DNA of 10,457 nucleotides, taken from JBGTBQ01 sp041749275. GTDB taxonomy: Bacteria > Acidobacteriota > Blastocatellia > Pyrinomonadales > Pyrinomonadaceae. The stretch's first letter is position 1. Every line of letters begins with the position of its first letter. The position numbers and the translations under genes are program-made. Shown here in pieces: positions 1-6,240 of this stretch. The DNA is taken from NCBI GenBank assembly GCA_041749275.1, contig JBGTBQ010000293.1, positions 1 to 10,457 on the forward strand, read 5' to 3'. The notes beneath the pieces are model-generated. The model was not told the DNA's origin. It did not search any database and saw only the letters and a program-made list of their open reading frames with translations.

Positions 1-1
1 T

Positions 2-133
2 GAGATATTGTGGCGCAAGATAAAATACGAATGGCTGCCATTAAATGCTTACAAGGATTTCAAAACTATGACTCAAGAATTGTTTGCGGTCATCAAAGGC
101 ATCGGCTCAAAATACCGCATTACTTTTGCTTAG
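2..133 (+). CDS. IS630-type transposase, C-terminal fragment
   Basis: The frame is open from the first base and ends in TAG at 131-133, giving the last 43 residues of a protein with the motif EILWRKIKYEWLP followed by a tail ending GSKYRITFA. In IS630/Tc1-mariner DDE transposases the third acidic residue lies in an N-L-I-E-x-x-W segment just before a K-Y/K-x-E stretch, and this fragment starts at exactly that Glu. The rest of the element is off the left edge, as is usual when an assembler stops inside a multicopy insertion sequence. The fragment is clearly richer in A and T than everything to its right, which fits recent transfer. CTTAG occurs at 129-133 and again at 137-141, and the element's right terminus is probably close to there, but I cannot place it exactly. 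Family assignment is from recognition of the C-terminal motif only. Confidence 0.75.
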   Translation, partial: EILWRKIKYEWLPLNAYKDFKTMTQELFAVIKGIGSKYRITFA

Positions 134-154
134 GTACTTAGCACGAAGGATAAC

Positions 155-1111
155 GTGGCGCGCAAGGCGTTGCGTGTCCGCGCCCGCAACGCCTTTATCA
201 AATCCAGAGAGTTGGGCAACAAGGCGGCGTTGGTTGACGCGCTGATTCAAGGTTTGCCGCCGGACGGCTCGGACGGCAAGTCGTTTTCGCAAAACGCCGA
301 GGCGCACAGGTTGATGGTCGAGGCCGAATCCCTGTTCGGGCAAGGCAAGCTCGACGATGCGCTCCGGAATTACCAACAGGCGCTTCAGCTCGACCCCAAA
401 ATTTACGAGGCCGCGCTCTTCTCCGGCGACGTGTACGTCCACAAAGACGATTTCTCGCAGGCCGAAATCTGGTATCAGAAAGCGATTGCGATTGACCCGA
501 ACCGCGAGACGGCCTACCGCTATTCGGCGACGCCCCTGATGAAGCAGCGCAAATACGAACAGGCGCGCGACCGCTACATCGAGGCTTTTATCAGCGAGCC
601 TTACAACCGTTTCTCCGCCGTCGGCCTGACGCAATGGGGACAGGCCACCAGCACTCCGCTCGCGCACCCGACGATAGACATCCCGACCAACGTCACTTTC
701 GACGAGAAGGGCGACGCGAAAATCAATCTCGGCATGGAGGCGCTCTTGGGCGGCAAGGACGACGGCTCGTTCGCGTGGATTTCTTACGGCGCGACCCGCT
801 CGACATGGCACAAGGAGAAATTCGCCAAGACGTTTCCGAAAGAGAAAGCATACCGGCACAGTCTGGCGGAGGAAGTGGAGGCTCTCCGCGGCGTCATCTC
901 GATTGCCACCGCCGACAAGAAGGTGAAGACCCTGAATCCTTCGCTGGCAAAACTGAAGAAGTTGGACGCCGAGGGTCTGCTCGAAGCGTACATCCTGCTG
1001 GCCCGGCCCGATCAGGGCATCGCCGAAGATTATCCGGCCTATCTCAAACAGCACCGCGACAAACTGCGCCGCTACGTTGTTGAGTATGTGTTAACCGGCG
1101 GCGGGCGATAG
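155..1111 (+). CDS. TPR protein, 5' end probably removed by an IS630 element
   Basis: This 318-residue frame starts at a GTG with no Shine-Dalgarno sequence. The same frame is open back to 134, immediately after the TAG of the transposase fragment, and reads in gene-like codons (S-T-K-D-N-V-A-R-K). I infer that the original gene ran further upstream and was cut by the insertion, so 155 is only a formal start. Three TPR units are visible at about residues 48-82, 83-116 and 117-150, each ending in a D-P or E-P turn (QLDPK, AIDPN, SEPYN), as in protein-protein interaction scaffolds. The C-terminal half (about 160-318) is a conserved-looking region without repeats that I cannot name. There is no signal peptide in what remains; if the protein is exported, the signal was lost with the 5' end. 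It may be silent or driven from the IS. The next gene starts 75 bases downstream. Molecular role unknown. Confidence 0.75.
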   Translation: MARKALRVRARNAFIKSRELGNKAALVDALIQGLPPDGSDGKSFSQNAEAHRLMVEAESLFGQGKLDDALRNYQQALQLDPKIYEAALFSGDVYVHKDDFSQAEIWYQKAIAIDPNRETAYRYSATPLMKQRKYEQARDRYIEAFISEPYNRFSAVGLTQWGQATSTPLAHPTIDIPTNVTFDEKGDAKINLGMEALLGGKDDGSFAWISYGATRSTWHKEKFAKTFPKEKAYRHSLAEEVEALRGVISIATADKKVKTLNPSLAKLKKLDAEGLLEAYILLARPDQGIAEDYPAYLKQHRDKLRRYVVEYVLTGGGR

Positions 1112-1186
1112 GCGCCGGGCGCTGTAGAGATTGGGCGCGGCGTGCGCCACCGAGAGCGTGTCTGCCGGGGAGAAAACAGTCGAATC

Positions 1187-2465
1187 ATGCGCGCGAAGTA
1201 TAGAAACAGAATCCTCTTTTCGATTCAGGCAATAGCGCTGCTGCTCGTTCCAGTTTCGTCTACGCTCGTGCCGCTACGCGCGCAGGCGCGCTCGACCGCC
1301 ACGAGCGCGCGGCAGGTTTACTACCCCAACGCGGGCGAAGAGTGGGAGCGGCGCACCCCGCAACAGGTCGGGATGGACGCCGCGCGACTGAAGGCGGCGG
1401 TTGACTTCGCCGTCGCCAGCGAAGCGAAAGCGCCGCGCGATCTGGAGCTGGCGCACTACCAGACGTTCGGGCGCGAGCCGTTCGGCGAAGCCGTCGGCCC
1501 GTTCAAACCGCGCGACGAGCCGACCGGCATCATCATCAAAAACGGTTACGTCGTCGCCGAGTGGGGCGATCCCTTGCGCGTTGACATGACCTTCAGTGTC
1601 ACGAAGAGTTTTATCTCGACCGTCGTCGGGCTGGCCTACGACCGCAATGATTCGGAGCCTGCAAGACCGAGCGCGCGACTATCAATCGCCCGTCATGCTC
1701 TATCAGCCGAACGCCAAACATGACGACGCCGAGAGGTTCGGCAAGTCGCCGCTCGTCGAACTTTTCGAGACCGAGCACAACCGCAAAATATCGTGGGACA
1801 GTCTGCTCCGGCAGACGAGCGACTGGGAGGGCACGCTGTGGGGCAAACCCGACTGGGCGGACAGGCCGGCGCAAAACCCGGCGGAGTGGCTCTCGCGCAA
1901 ACGCAACGAACCGGGCAGCGTCTACGAATACAACGACGTGCGCGTCAACGCACTCGCGCTCGCCGCGCTCAACGTCTGGCGCAGGCCGTTGCCGCGGGTG
2001 CTGAAAGAGCACGTCATGGATGAGATCGGCGCGTCGAACACTTGGCGGTGGAATGGCTACGAAAATTCGTTCATTGTCATGGACGGCGCAATCATCAATT
2101 CGGTGAGCGGCGGCGGGCACTGGGGCGGCGGGATGTTTATCAACGCTCGCGACATGGCGCGGTTCGGCTACCTCACGCTCCGGCGCGGGCGTTGGCGCAA
2201 CAAGCAAATCCTGTCCGAAGAGTGGCTGCGTCTGGCGACGACGCCGACGCCCGCGCAGCCGACCTACGGCTTTATGAACTACTTCCTCAACACCGACAAA
2301 AAGTATCTGCCGAGCGCGCCCGTTGCCGCGTTCGCACACGTCGGCAATGGCACGAACGTCATCTACGTTGACCCGGACAACGACCTCGTCATCGTCGCGC
2401 GCTGGATCGAAAACAAGGCCGTTGACGGACTCGTCGAGCGAGTTATCGCCTCAATCAACAAGTGA
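1187..2465 (+). pseudogene. Secreted beta-lactamase-fold serine hydrolase, frameshifted
   Basis: Two overlapping frames make one protein of about 426 residues. The first runs from ATG 1187, 13 bases after a GGGGAGA. It has a signal peptide (basic MRAKYRNR, then a hydrophobic core, with likely cleavage after RAQA near residue 34) and continues to Arg at 1643-1645. It carries the nucleophile motif S-V-T-K (residues 137-140). The second frame continues from ATG 1647 with IRSLQDRARDYQS and carries the Tyr motif (YEYNDVRVN, Y-N-D at 1929-1937) and a C-terminal HVGNGTN segment in the place of the KTG box. This S-x-x-K / Y-x-N / K-T-G-like order is that of the class C beta-lactamase/DD-peptidase fold (Pfam Beta-lactamase, COG1680), which includes esterases and peptidases as well as lactamases, so the substrate is not predictable. 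One extra base, or two missing, near 1646 breaks the frame. As written, translation ends at 1723 with no Tyr motif and the product should be inactive. A base-calling or assembly error is a real alternative. Confidence 0.85.
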
Positions 2466-2478
2466 CGAGCGTCGCGCG

Positions 2479-3015
2479 TCAGGGTTTCTTGTTAATAATC
2501 TCGACCTCACCCGGCTGCGCTTTGGGAATGGTCAGTTTCCATTCGACGCCTTCTTTTACAAAATCCATCGTCTTCCATCCCCCCTTCTCATCGAGGTATT
2601 CGAGCGTCGCCGTGTCGCCGTTGATCTTTTCATTACGGGTTTCGGCGGTTGCGGCTTGCGGCTTATCTACCAACTGCTTCAATTCATCCTCGACCGTTTT
2701 CTTTTCGGCCTCGGCGATGACCGTAAAGAATTCGAGCGCGTCTTTCGAGAAGGTCTGCTTCAACCCCGCGACATCTTTCTTCTGCCGGGCGGCATAAGCG
2801 GTTTTGTATGCTTCGGTCGGGGTCGCCATGGAACCGGCGGGGGCTTTCTCGTCCGCCGTCTTGGGGGCGTCCGGCTGAATGGTACTGACCTCGGTCTTCG
2901 CGGCGGGCTGGTTGACAGTCGCGCTCTTCGGCTCCGCGCCGCTCTGACAGGCTGTCGTCCAGCCCAACACGAACAAAGCTGCTGTCGCAAGAATCAAACG
3001 GTTGGTTGTTTTCAC
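2479..3015 (-). CDS. Small lipoprotein with an NTF2/DUF4878-like domain
   Basis: The start is GTG at 3015, chosen because AAAGGAG (3021-3027) lies five bases upstream; the frame extends to an ATG at 3054 that lacks such a site. The product is 178 residues. Residues 1-22 form a short basic, then hydrophobic signal ending T-T-A before Cys23. That is a lipoprotein signal, although position -3 is Thr rather than the usual Leu. A Pro/Ala/Lys/Thr-rich linker runs from about 24 to 62. A compact domain (about 63-165) follows, beginning ATPTEAYKTAYAARQKKD and holding an E-K-x-N-G-D-T-A-T-L-E-Y strand and a W-K-L strand. This is the pattern of small alpha+beta DUF4878/SnoaL-like (NTF2 fold) lipoproteins. 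No catalytic residues are recognisable; it may bind a ligand or be structural in the periplasm. It converges with the serine hydrolase 13 bases away. Fold call is by pattern only. Confidence 0.8.
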   Translation of the reverse strand: MKTTNRLILATAALFVLGWTTACQSGAEPKSATVNQPAAKTEVSTIQPDAPKTADEKAPAGSMATPTEAYKTAYAARQKKDVAGLKQTFSKDALEFFTVIAEAEKKTVEDELKQLVDKPQAATAETRNEKINGDTATLEYLDEKGGWKTMDFVKEGVEWKLTIPKAQPGEVEIINKKP

Positions 3016-3020
3016 TGAGG

Positions 3021-3027
3021 CTCCTTT
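3021..3027 (-). promoter_or_regulatory. Ribosome binding site AAAGGAG deciding a GTG start
   Basis: On the minus strand the sequence reads AAAGGAG, CCTCA, then GTG at 3015. The strong site and five-base spacing favour this GTG over the in-frame ATG at 3054. Confidence 0.7.
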
Positions 3028-3699
3028 TGGAAACGATGGGTTCAGGGTTCGCACGCGCGTCCCACTTCCTTGCGAGGTGCTGTTTGGGCTGGCCCGATTC
3101 GAGGACGATCAGACTTTGACATTTCAGAGCGCGATACTAAAGTGCGGATGCCGCGACAGGCAAGTCCGTGCCGGTGGGAAGAGGCGCGCTAATCCGAAGG
3201 CCACGAGTCAAGAAAAACATTTCCCTTCCGTCGAGTCGGGCGCGACGATAGCCACGCGCTCGCCGCGACCGACTCCTACGTCGCGCAGGGCGGACGCGAA
3301 ACGCCTGACCTGTCCGAAGAGTTGCTCATCATGTGATGCTCTCGTCGCCGCACACTATTGCCGTGTGCGACCGACGATAACGCGCGCGCGGCACTGAAAA
3401 CATACTCAACGAGATTCATGCTGGACGGACTCACACCGGGCGGAAAGCGCAGGCGGACGGCAGAGGCAGGAGTCGGGCATGGAAACTGTTCGGCCTCCGC
3501 CGCTTTATACCTGCCGTCTGTCTTCTGCTCCTGCCTCCTGCTCCGGGTTCTTGCCTCGGCGGACGAATTACGGCTATCTTGCAGTCATAATCAAACCCCC
3601 ATCCAAGGAAACGCGAGTTAAAAAAATGATTTCCGCAACATCACGCGGCTAAATTTCGTCCCGTTCGGCGGACGTTGAGAAACGGAGGAAGAGAAGGCG
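3028..3699. other. Intergenic stretch, no convincing gene
   Basis: This stretch lies between two divergently transcribed genes and should carry both promoters. On the plus strand, CATAAT (3587-3592) is a weak -10 candidate for the gene at 3700, with no good -35 at 17 bases. No clear promoter is visible for the lipoprotein. A short plus-strand frame (about 3190-3336) reads in gene-like codons and ends ETPDLSEELLIM before TGA at 3334-3336. It has no start or ribosome site and I do not recognise it; it could be the tail of a decayed gene. From about 3450 to 3545 there are repeated GCAGGAG/GACGGCAG-type words in both orientations (separate entry). Otherwise nothing is seen. Confidence 0.5.
3456..3536. 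repeat. Imperfect inverted low-complexity repeat (GGCAGG words)
   Basis: GACGGCAG (3456-3463) pairs exactly with CTGCCGTC (3511-3518), and AGGCAGGAG (3464-3472) pairs with CTCCTGCCT (3528-3536). The right side also repeats CTCCTGC-like words in tandem. The two pairings are out of register and cannot all form one simple stem, so this looks like short purine-rich words amplified in both directions rather than a clean terminator. No T-run follows. Confidence 0.45.
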
Positions 3700-4137
3700 A
3701 TGCTGAAAGCACTGGGGAGCGGACTGGCGGGCGCGCTGGCGCTGACACTGATACACGAAACGGCCCGGCGGATGAGGGAGGACGCGCCGCGTCTGGACGT
3801 GCTCGGCATGCGCGCCATCTCGAAGTCGCTGCGCGCGGCGGACGTTGAGCCGCCCGACGTGGAGTTGCACGATCTGGCGCTCGCCGGTGACATCGCTGCG
3901 AACTCGCTCTATTACAGTCTCGTCGGTTTCGGCAAGCGCGAAGATGCGTGGCTGTGCGGCGCGGCGCTCGGCCTCGCCGCTGGGCTGGGCGCGATCACGC
4001 TGCCCGGCCCGCTCGGCCTCGGCCCACAGCCGACAGAGAGCGCGCCCACCACACAGTTGATGACCGTCGCGTGGTATCTCGCGGGCGGACTCGCGGCGGC
4101 GGCGGCCTATCGCGCGCTCACGGCGGACGAAGGGTAA
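3700..4137 (+). CDS. Small conserved-type membrane protein, function unknown
   Basis: This is a 145-residue protein whose ATG follows a purine-rich GGAGGAAGAGAAGG stretch. A hydrophobic N-terminus (about residues 5-18, Gly/Ala/Leu-rich) is followed by a soluble segment with E-T-A-R-R and D-A-P-R-L-D-V-L-G (to about residue 70). Then come D-I-A-A-N-S-L-Y-Y-S-L-V-G-F and two further hydrophobic stretches at about 85-103 and 120-138, separated by a Pro/Gly-rich loop. I infer three membrane passes. The composition (very high Ala, Gly, Leu) and codon usage match the neighbours, so there is no sign of transfer. I do not recognise a named family. It stands alone: it is followed after 54 bases by the toxin-antitoxin pair, which has its own candidate promoter. 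It could equally be a membrane-anchored accessory of an unlinked system. Confidence 0.7.
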   Translation: MLKALGSGLAGALALTLIHETARRMREDAPRLDVLGMRAISKSLRAADVEPPDVELHDLALAGDIAANSLYYSLVGFGKREDAWLCGAALGLAAGLGAITLPGPLGLGPQPTESAPTTQLMTVAWYLAGGLAAAAAYRALTADEG

Positions 4138-4176
4138 GCTCCTGAAGGCAAGACGGCGCTGTGTGTTTTAGTGAAG

Positions 4177-4185
4177 TGGTAAACT
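4177..4185 (+). promoter_or_regulatory. Candidate extended -10 promoter of the antitoxin gene
   Basis: TGG-TAAACT has the TGn-TAnnnT form of an extended -10 box. It ends six bases before the ATG at 4192, so the transcript would start at or next to the start codon. No Shine-Dalgarno sequence lies in front of that ATG, which fits a leaderless message. No good -35 is seen. Confidence 0.4.
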
Positions 4186-4191
4186 ATCAAC

Positions 4192-4470
4192 ATGACTGTG
4201 ACGATTGATCTGAAGCCGGAGATTCAGGCCCGTGTCGCCGCCCTCGCCGCCGCACAGGGCATGTCCGTCGAGGAGTACATAAAGAATTTCCTTGAGGGAC
4301 TGGCCGCCCCGGACAAAGAGTCTTCAAATGCTTCCCTGACGCCTGAACAATGGGCGCGAGAATTTGAGGAGTGGGTGGACGGACTTGACGATGCCGCCGC
4401 CCCGCCGCTCAACGACGAAGCGGTCAGCCGTGAGAGCATCTATCGTGAAAGAGAAGATAGCCAGCGATGA
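4192..4470 (+). CDS. VapB-type antitoxin, ribbon-helix-helix-like
   Basis: This 92-residue protein starts MTVTIDLKPEIQARVAALAA and continues with GMSVEEYIKNFLEGL, a beta strand plus two short helices typical of small ribbon-helix-helix-type antitoxins that bind their own promoter. The acidic C-terminal half (LTPEQWAREFEEWVDGL, then PPLNDEAVSRESIYREREDSQR) matches the extended tail that such antitoxins lay across a PIN toxin; the S-R-E-S-I-Y ending is characteristic of one VapB subgroup. The stop overlaps the next gene's start as ATGA (4467-4470), the classical coupling of vapB to vapC. The reading frame is complete, but its toxin partner is broken, so it now looks like an orphan antitoxin that may still repress its promoter or neutralise related toxins elsewhere. 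The subgroup call is from pattern and context; I did not use a specific gene name in the symbol field. Confidence 0.8.
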   Translation: MTVTIDLKPEIQARVAALAAAQGMSVEEYIKNFLEGLAAPDKESSNASLTPEQWAREFEEWVDGLDDAAAPPLNDEAVSRESIYREREDSQR

Positions 4471-4615
4471 GCTATCTGATAAATACGAACGTACTGCTCC
4501 GCCTCGTGCGGCTGCCATGCGAGCGCACGGACTGACCAATATCCTCACCTTCAACACGGATGATTTTAAGAGGTTCAGCGGCATCACAGCCGTCAATCCG
4601 CAAACCGTCAAGTAG
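4467..4615 (+). pseudogene. VapC-type PIN-domain toxin, internally deleted remnant
   Basis: The ATG at 4467 overlaps the antitoxin stop and opens MSYLINTNVLLRLV, the unmistakable first strand and helix of a PIN-domain ribonuclease toxin. The frame then stops at 4533-4535 after 22 residues. From about 4511 another frame carries the matching C-terminus, AAMRAHGLTNILTFNTDDF and on to ...NPQTVK, stopping at 4613-4615. A normal VapC is about 130-150 residues, so roughly 90-100 internal codons and the frame are lost. The junction falls in CGCCTCGTG (4500-4508). In addition the first conserved acid (normally L-I-D-T-N) is Asn here (L-I-N-T-N), which alone should abolish metal binding. The toxin should be dead. 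The two ends are certain by pattern; the amount deleted is inferred from family length. Confidence 0.85.
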
Positions 4616-4636
4616 CGGTTGCGGGTGGTCGAATCC

Positions 4637-5854
4637 TTACCGAGGAAAGAAGTCGAGCACGATGGCGTCGTGGTCTGAGAGCACGCCTCCGTTGCGGTCG
4701 CGCAGGTTGCCGACGACGCGCGGCGGGAGCGACGGGACGGGCGTGATGCCGCGTCCAGCGAACCAGTCGAGCTTGAGTGAACAGCGCCCGCCGTTATCCT
4801 TGAGCGCCCAGTTGAGCCACCAGAAACACCAGCCCGGCACCCAGTCGGCCATGTTCGTGTTCGCCGCCAAATCCTTCACGTCGTAGTGGAGCGTCCCCGC
4901 GCCCGGCTCGTTCAACTCGCGGAAGCCGTAACCCCTCCGCTCTATCTCGCGGAACAGCCCGCGCTCGAACCAGCGTTCCGGATGGACGTAGTGGTTCTGG
5001 AGAATGTTTCGCACGCCCATCAGGAGGCGGCGGAAGAAGCCGAAGATGGTGTAGACGGCGCGGCTCGAATTGTAGGTCGTGGTGTTCCAGTCGCCGCCGA
5101 TGAGAACAGGCAGGCGCGGCTCCAACTGTTCGAGATGATCGAGCACGAGCTTCATCTGCCGCCAACGGTGGCGCTGGCTCGAATGCGCGTCGAGATGCAG
5201 GCTCACCGCGCGGAAAGCGCCCGCCGGGTGCTCGACATCGGCGACGACGGCGCGCTGGCTCCCCAGACGCTTCTCCTTGCCGCGCATCTTGTCCTTGCCG
5301 TTCGGCAGCACGATGGAATGCGCGCGTGCGAGCGGGTAGCGCGCGAGCACCGCGTTGCCGTGCAGCGCCGCTTGATTCTCGCCCTCGGCCTCGCTCTCCA
5401 GCCCGCTCCCCTTCGCCAGATTGACGTAGCACGGCGCGAAGGCGTAACTCATCTTGAGCGCCCCGGCGATCTCGCGCGCGACGTGCCGGTTGCCGGAGCG
5501 CGCCATGCCATAGTCGAGTTCAGTGAGGAACAGCACATCGCTCTCCGCGAGCGACGGATGGACGCGCAGAACTTCGATGATGCCTTCGAGCCGTGAGCCG
5601 CGCTCGATGTTCCACGCCGTCGCGCGCACGGCTCGTTCCGCACTTGAAAAGTCCGTACTCCGGCGCGGCGTCGTGAAGTCTTCGCACGCGACGCCGTTTA
5701 GCAAGCCGTCAATCTCCGGTCGCAGCCTCTGGTAAAGCTCCGAAGCTTCGAGCGCGCTGGTGGACTCGAACCGCGCGAGGGCGGCGAAGTGCGGGCGCAA
5801 GTCGTGTTCGAGCGGGGAGACGGACGGAGTTGTTTCGCAAATCACGGTATTCAT
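4637..5854 (-). CDS. Endonuclease/exonuclease/phosphatase (EEP) family protein
   Basis: I chose ATG 5854 (405 residues). The frame is open to 5971, but that extension is of poor coding character and contains the candidate promoter. The metal-dependent phosphodiesterase motifs of the DNase I/exonuclease III fold appear in order: W-N-I-E-R-G (Asn82), L-T-E-L-D (Glu112), V-S-L-H-L-D-A-H (His220, His224), G-G-D-W-N-T (Asp255, Asn257), K-L-D-W-F (Asp363) and L-S-D-H-D (Asp394, His395). So the active site looks complete. Family members cleave nucleic acids, phosphoinositides or sphingomyelin; the motifs do not settle the substrate. Residues 1-75 precede the domain and hold no signal peptide, so the protein is probably cytoplasmic. 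There is an unusual Trp-rich insert, MADWVPGWCFWWLNWALKDN (about 335-354), between the D-W-N and L-D-W motifs. It converges with the toxin remnant 21 bases away and is transcribed alone. No strong ribosome site precedes 5854. Confidence 0.85.
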   Translation of the reverse strand: MNTVICETTPSVSPLEHDLRPHFAALARFESTSALEASELYQRLRPEIDGLLNGVACEDFTTPRRSTDFSSAERAVRATAWNIERGSRLEGIIEVLRVHPSLAESDVLFLTELDYGMARSGNRHVAREIAGALKMSYAFAPCYVNLAKGSGLESEAEGENQAALHGNAVLARYPLARAHSIVLPNGKDKMRGKEKRLGSQRAVVADVEHPAGAFRAVSLHLDAHSSQRHRWRQMKLVLDHLEQLEPRLPVLIGGDWNTTTYNSSRAVYTIFGFFRRLLMGVRNILQNHYVHPERWFERGLFREIERRGYGFRELNEPGAGTLHYDVKDLAANTNMADWVPGWCFWWLNWALKDNGGRCSLKLDWFAGRGITPVPSLPPRVVGNLRDRNGGVLSDHDAIVLDFFPR

Positions 5855-5870
5855 GCCGAAGGGCGAAGAT

Positions 5871-5898
5871 GTTACAGTCTGCGCCTCATTCTTTTCAA
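5871..5898 (-). promoter_or_regulatory. Candidate promoter of the EEP-family gene
   Basis: On the minus strand TTGAAA (5893-5898) is followed after 16 bases by TGTAAC (5871-5876). Transcription would begin about ten bases before the ATG at 5854, giving a very short leader; this supports that start over the longer frame. It rests on weak matches only. Confidence 0.3.
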
Positions 5899-5915
5899 CC
5901 CGGTCAGAGCCGATG

Positions 5916-5954
5916 TAGTTCAACTCATGCTTGAATGAAGCGGTTGTTGAACTA
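5916..5954. repeat. 9-bp inverted repeat upstream of the EEP gene
   Basis: TAGTTCAAC (5916-5924) and GTTGAACTA (5946-5954) are exact reverse complements separated by 21 bases. It sits just upstream of the candidate -35 of the minus-strand gene, where an activator site could lie, but it may equally be part of the inverted-repeat cluster that follows. Confidence 0.4.
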
Positions 5955-5963
5955 TATACCGCG

Positions 5964-6091
5964 CACACCAAGAAGTGGATTAGGGTCAGAACCGCCTGCG
6001 GTAGCGGGCGGGTTCTTGCATCGCCAGAGACCCGCCCGCTACCGCAGGCGGTTCTGACTGGCCCTCGTCACCTAGTCGGTATCTTGGTGTG
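5964..6091. repeat. REP/MITE-like element with nested inverted repeats
   Basis: The outer arms CACACCAAGA (5964-5973) and TCTTGGTGTG (6082-6091) are exact reverse complements. Inside them lies a 29-bp perfect inverted repeat: the left arm, 5985-6013, begins GTCAGAACCGCCTGCGG, and the right arm is 6030-6058. The loop is 16 bases (6014-6029). The inner arms are very GC-rich and the surroundings AT-richer. There is no T-run on either side, so a simple intrinsic terminator is unlikely. The shape is that of REP/BIME palindromes or a non-autonomous element; no coding sequence lies inside. I infer that it occurs in many copies in the genome, which cannot be seen here. Confidence 0.75.
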
Positions 6092-6095
6092 TTCT

Positions 6096-6240
6096 GCATA
6101 TATGCAGCAATTCTCGGTCAGCGCGTAAGCTCTTTACAGATGCGAGTTAAGCTTTCGAGTTTTTGCGCTTCTTTTGAACCATGATCCAATGTTTTCATAG
6201 ACTTACGTTATTCCTGACCGAGAATTGCTGGCATATATGC
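6096..6240. repeat. Inverted-repeat element with 26/27-bp arms
   Basis: The left arm 6096-6121 (GCATATATGC then AGCAATTCTCGGTCAG) and right arm 6214-6240 are reverse complements except for one inserted G in the right arm. The pairing resumes further in with CGTAAG (6124-6129) and CTTACG (6202-6207). The left arm begins in a 14-bp perfect palindrome CTGCATATATGCAG (6094-6107). The centre is AT-rich and non-coding. The 145-base length with long terminal inverted repeats is like a MITE; no target duplication was identified. Confidence 0.7.

Noticed and set aside
107..1054. Long minus-strand open frame (315 residues) opposite the TPR gene
   Set aside because: It is the antisense shadow of a GC-rich gene: Arg/Val/Leu-heavy, with no motif, while the plus strand encodes clear TPR units.
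1100..1130. GGCGCCGGGCGC after the TPR gene as a terminator
   Set aside because: The possible stem is short and not followed by Ts; it is ordinary GC-rich sequence.
2323..3018. Plus-strand 231-residue frame across the hydrolase end and lipoprotein
   Set aside because: It overlaps the serine hydrolase C-terminus in another frame and lies antisense to the lipoprotein, which has a strong ribosome site and lipobox.
3002..3621. Two plus-strand frames (131 and 87 residues) in the intergenic gap
   Set aside because: They have no ribosome site and no recognisable motif, are Arg/Ser/Pro-rich by composition, and one crosses the low-complexity inverted words.
4886..5596. Plus-strand 236-residue frame opposite the EEP gene
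   Set aside because: The minus strand carries all EEP catalytic motifs in order; this frame is its shadow.
5985..6058. The 29-bp hairpin as an intrinsic terminator
   Set aside because: No T-run follows on either strand, and it lies upstream of both flanking genes, which diverge from it.
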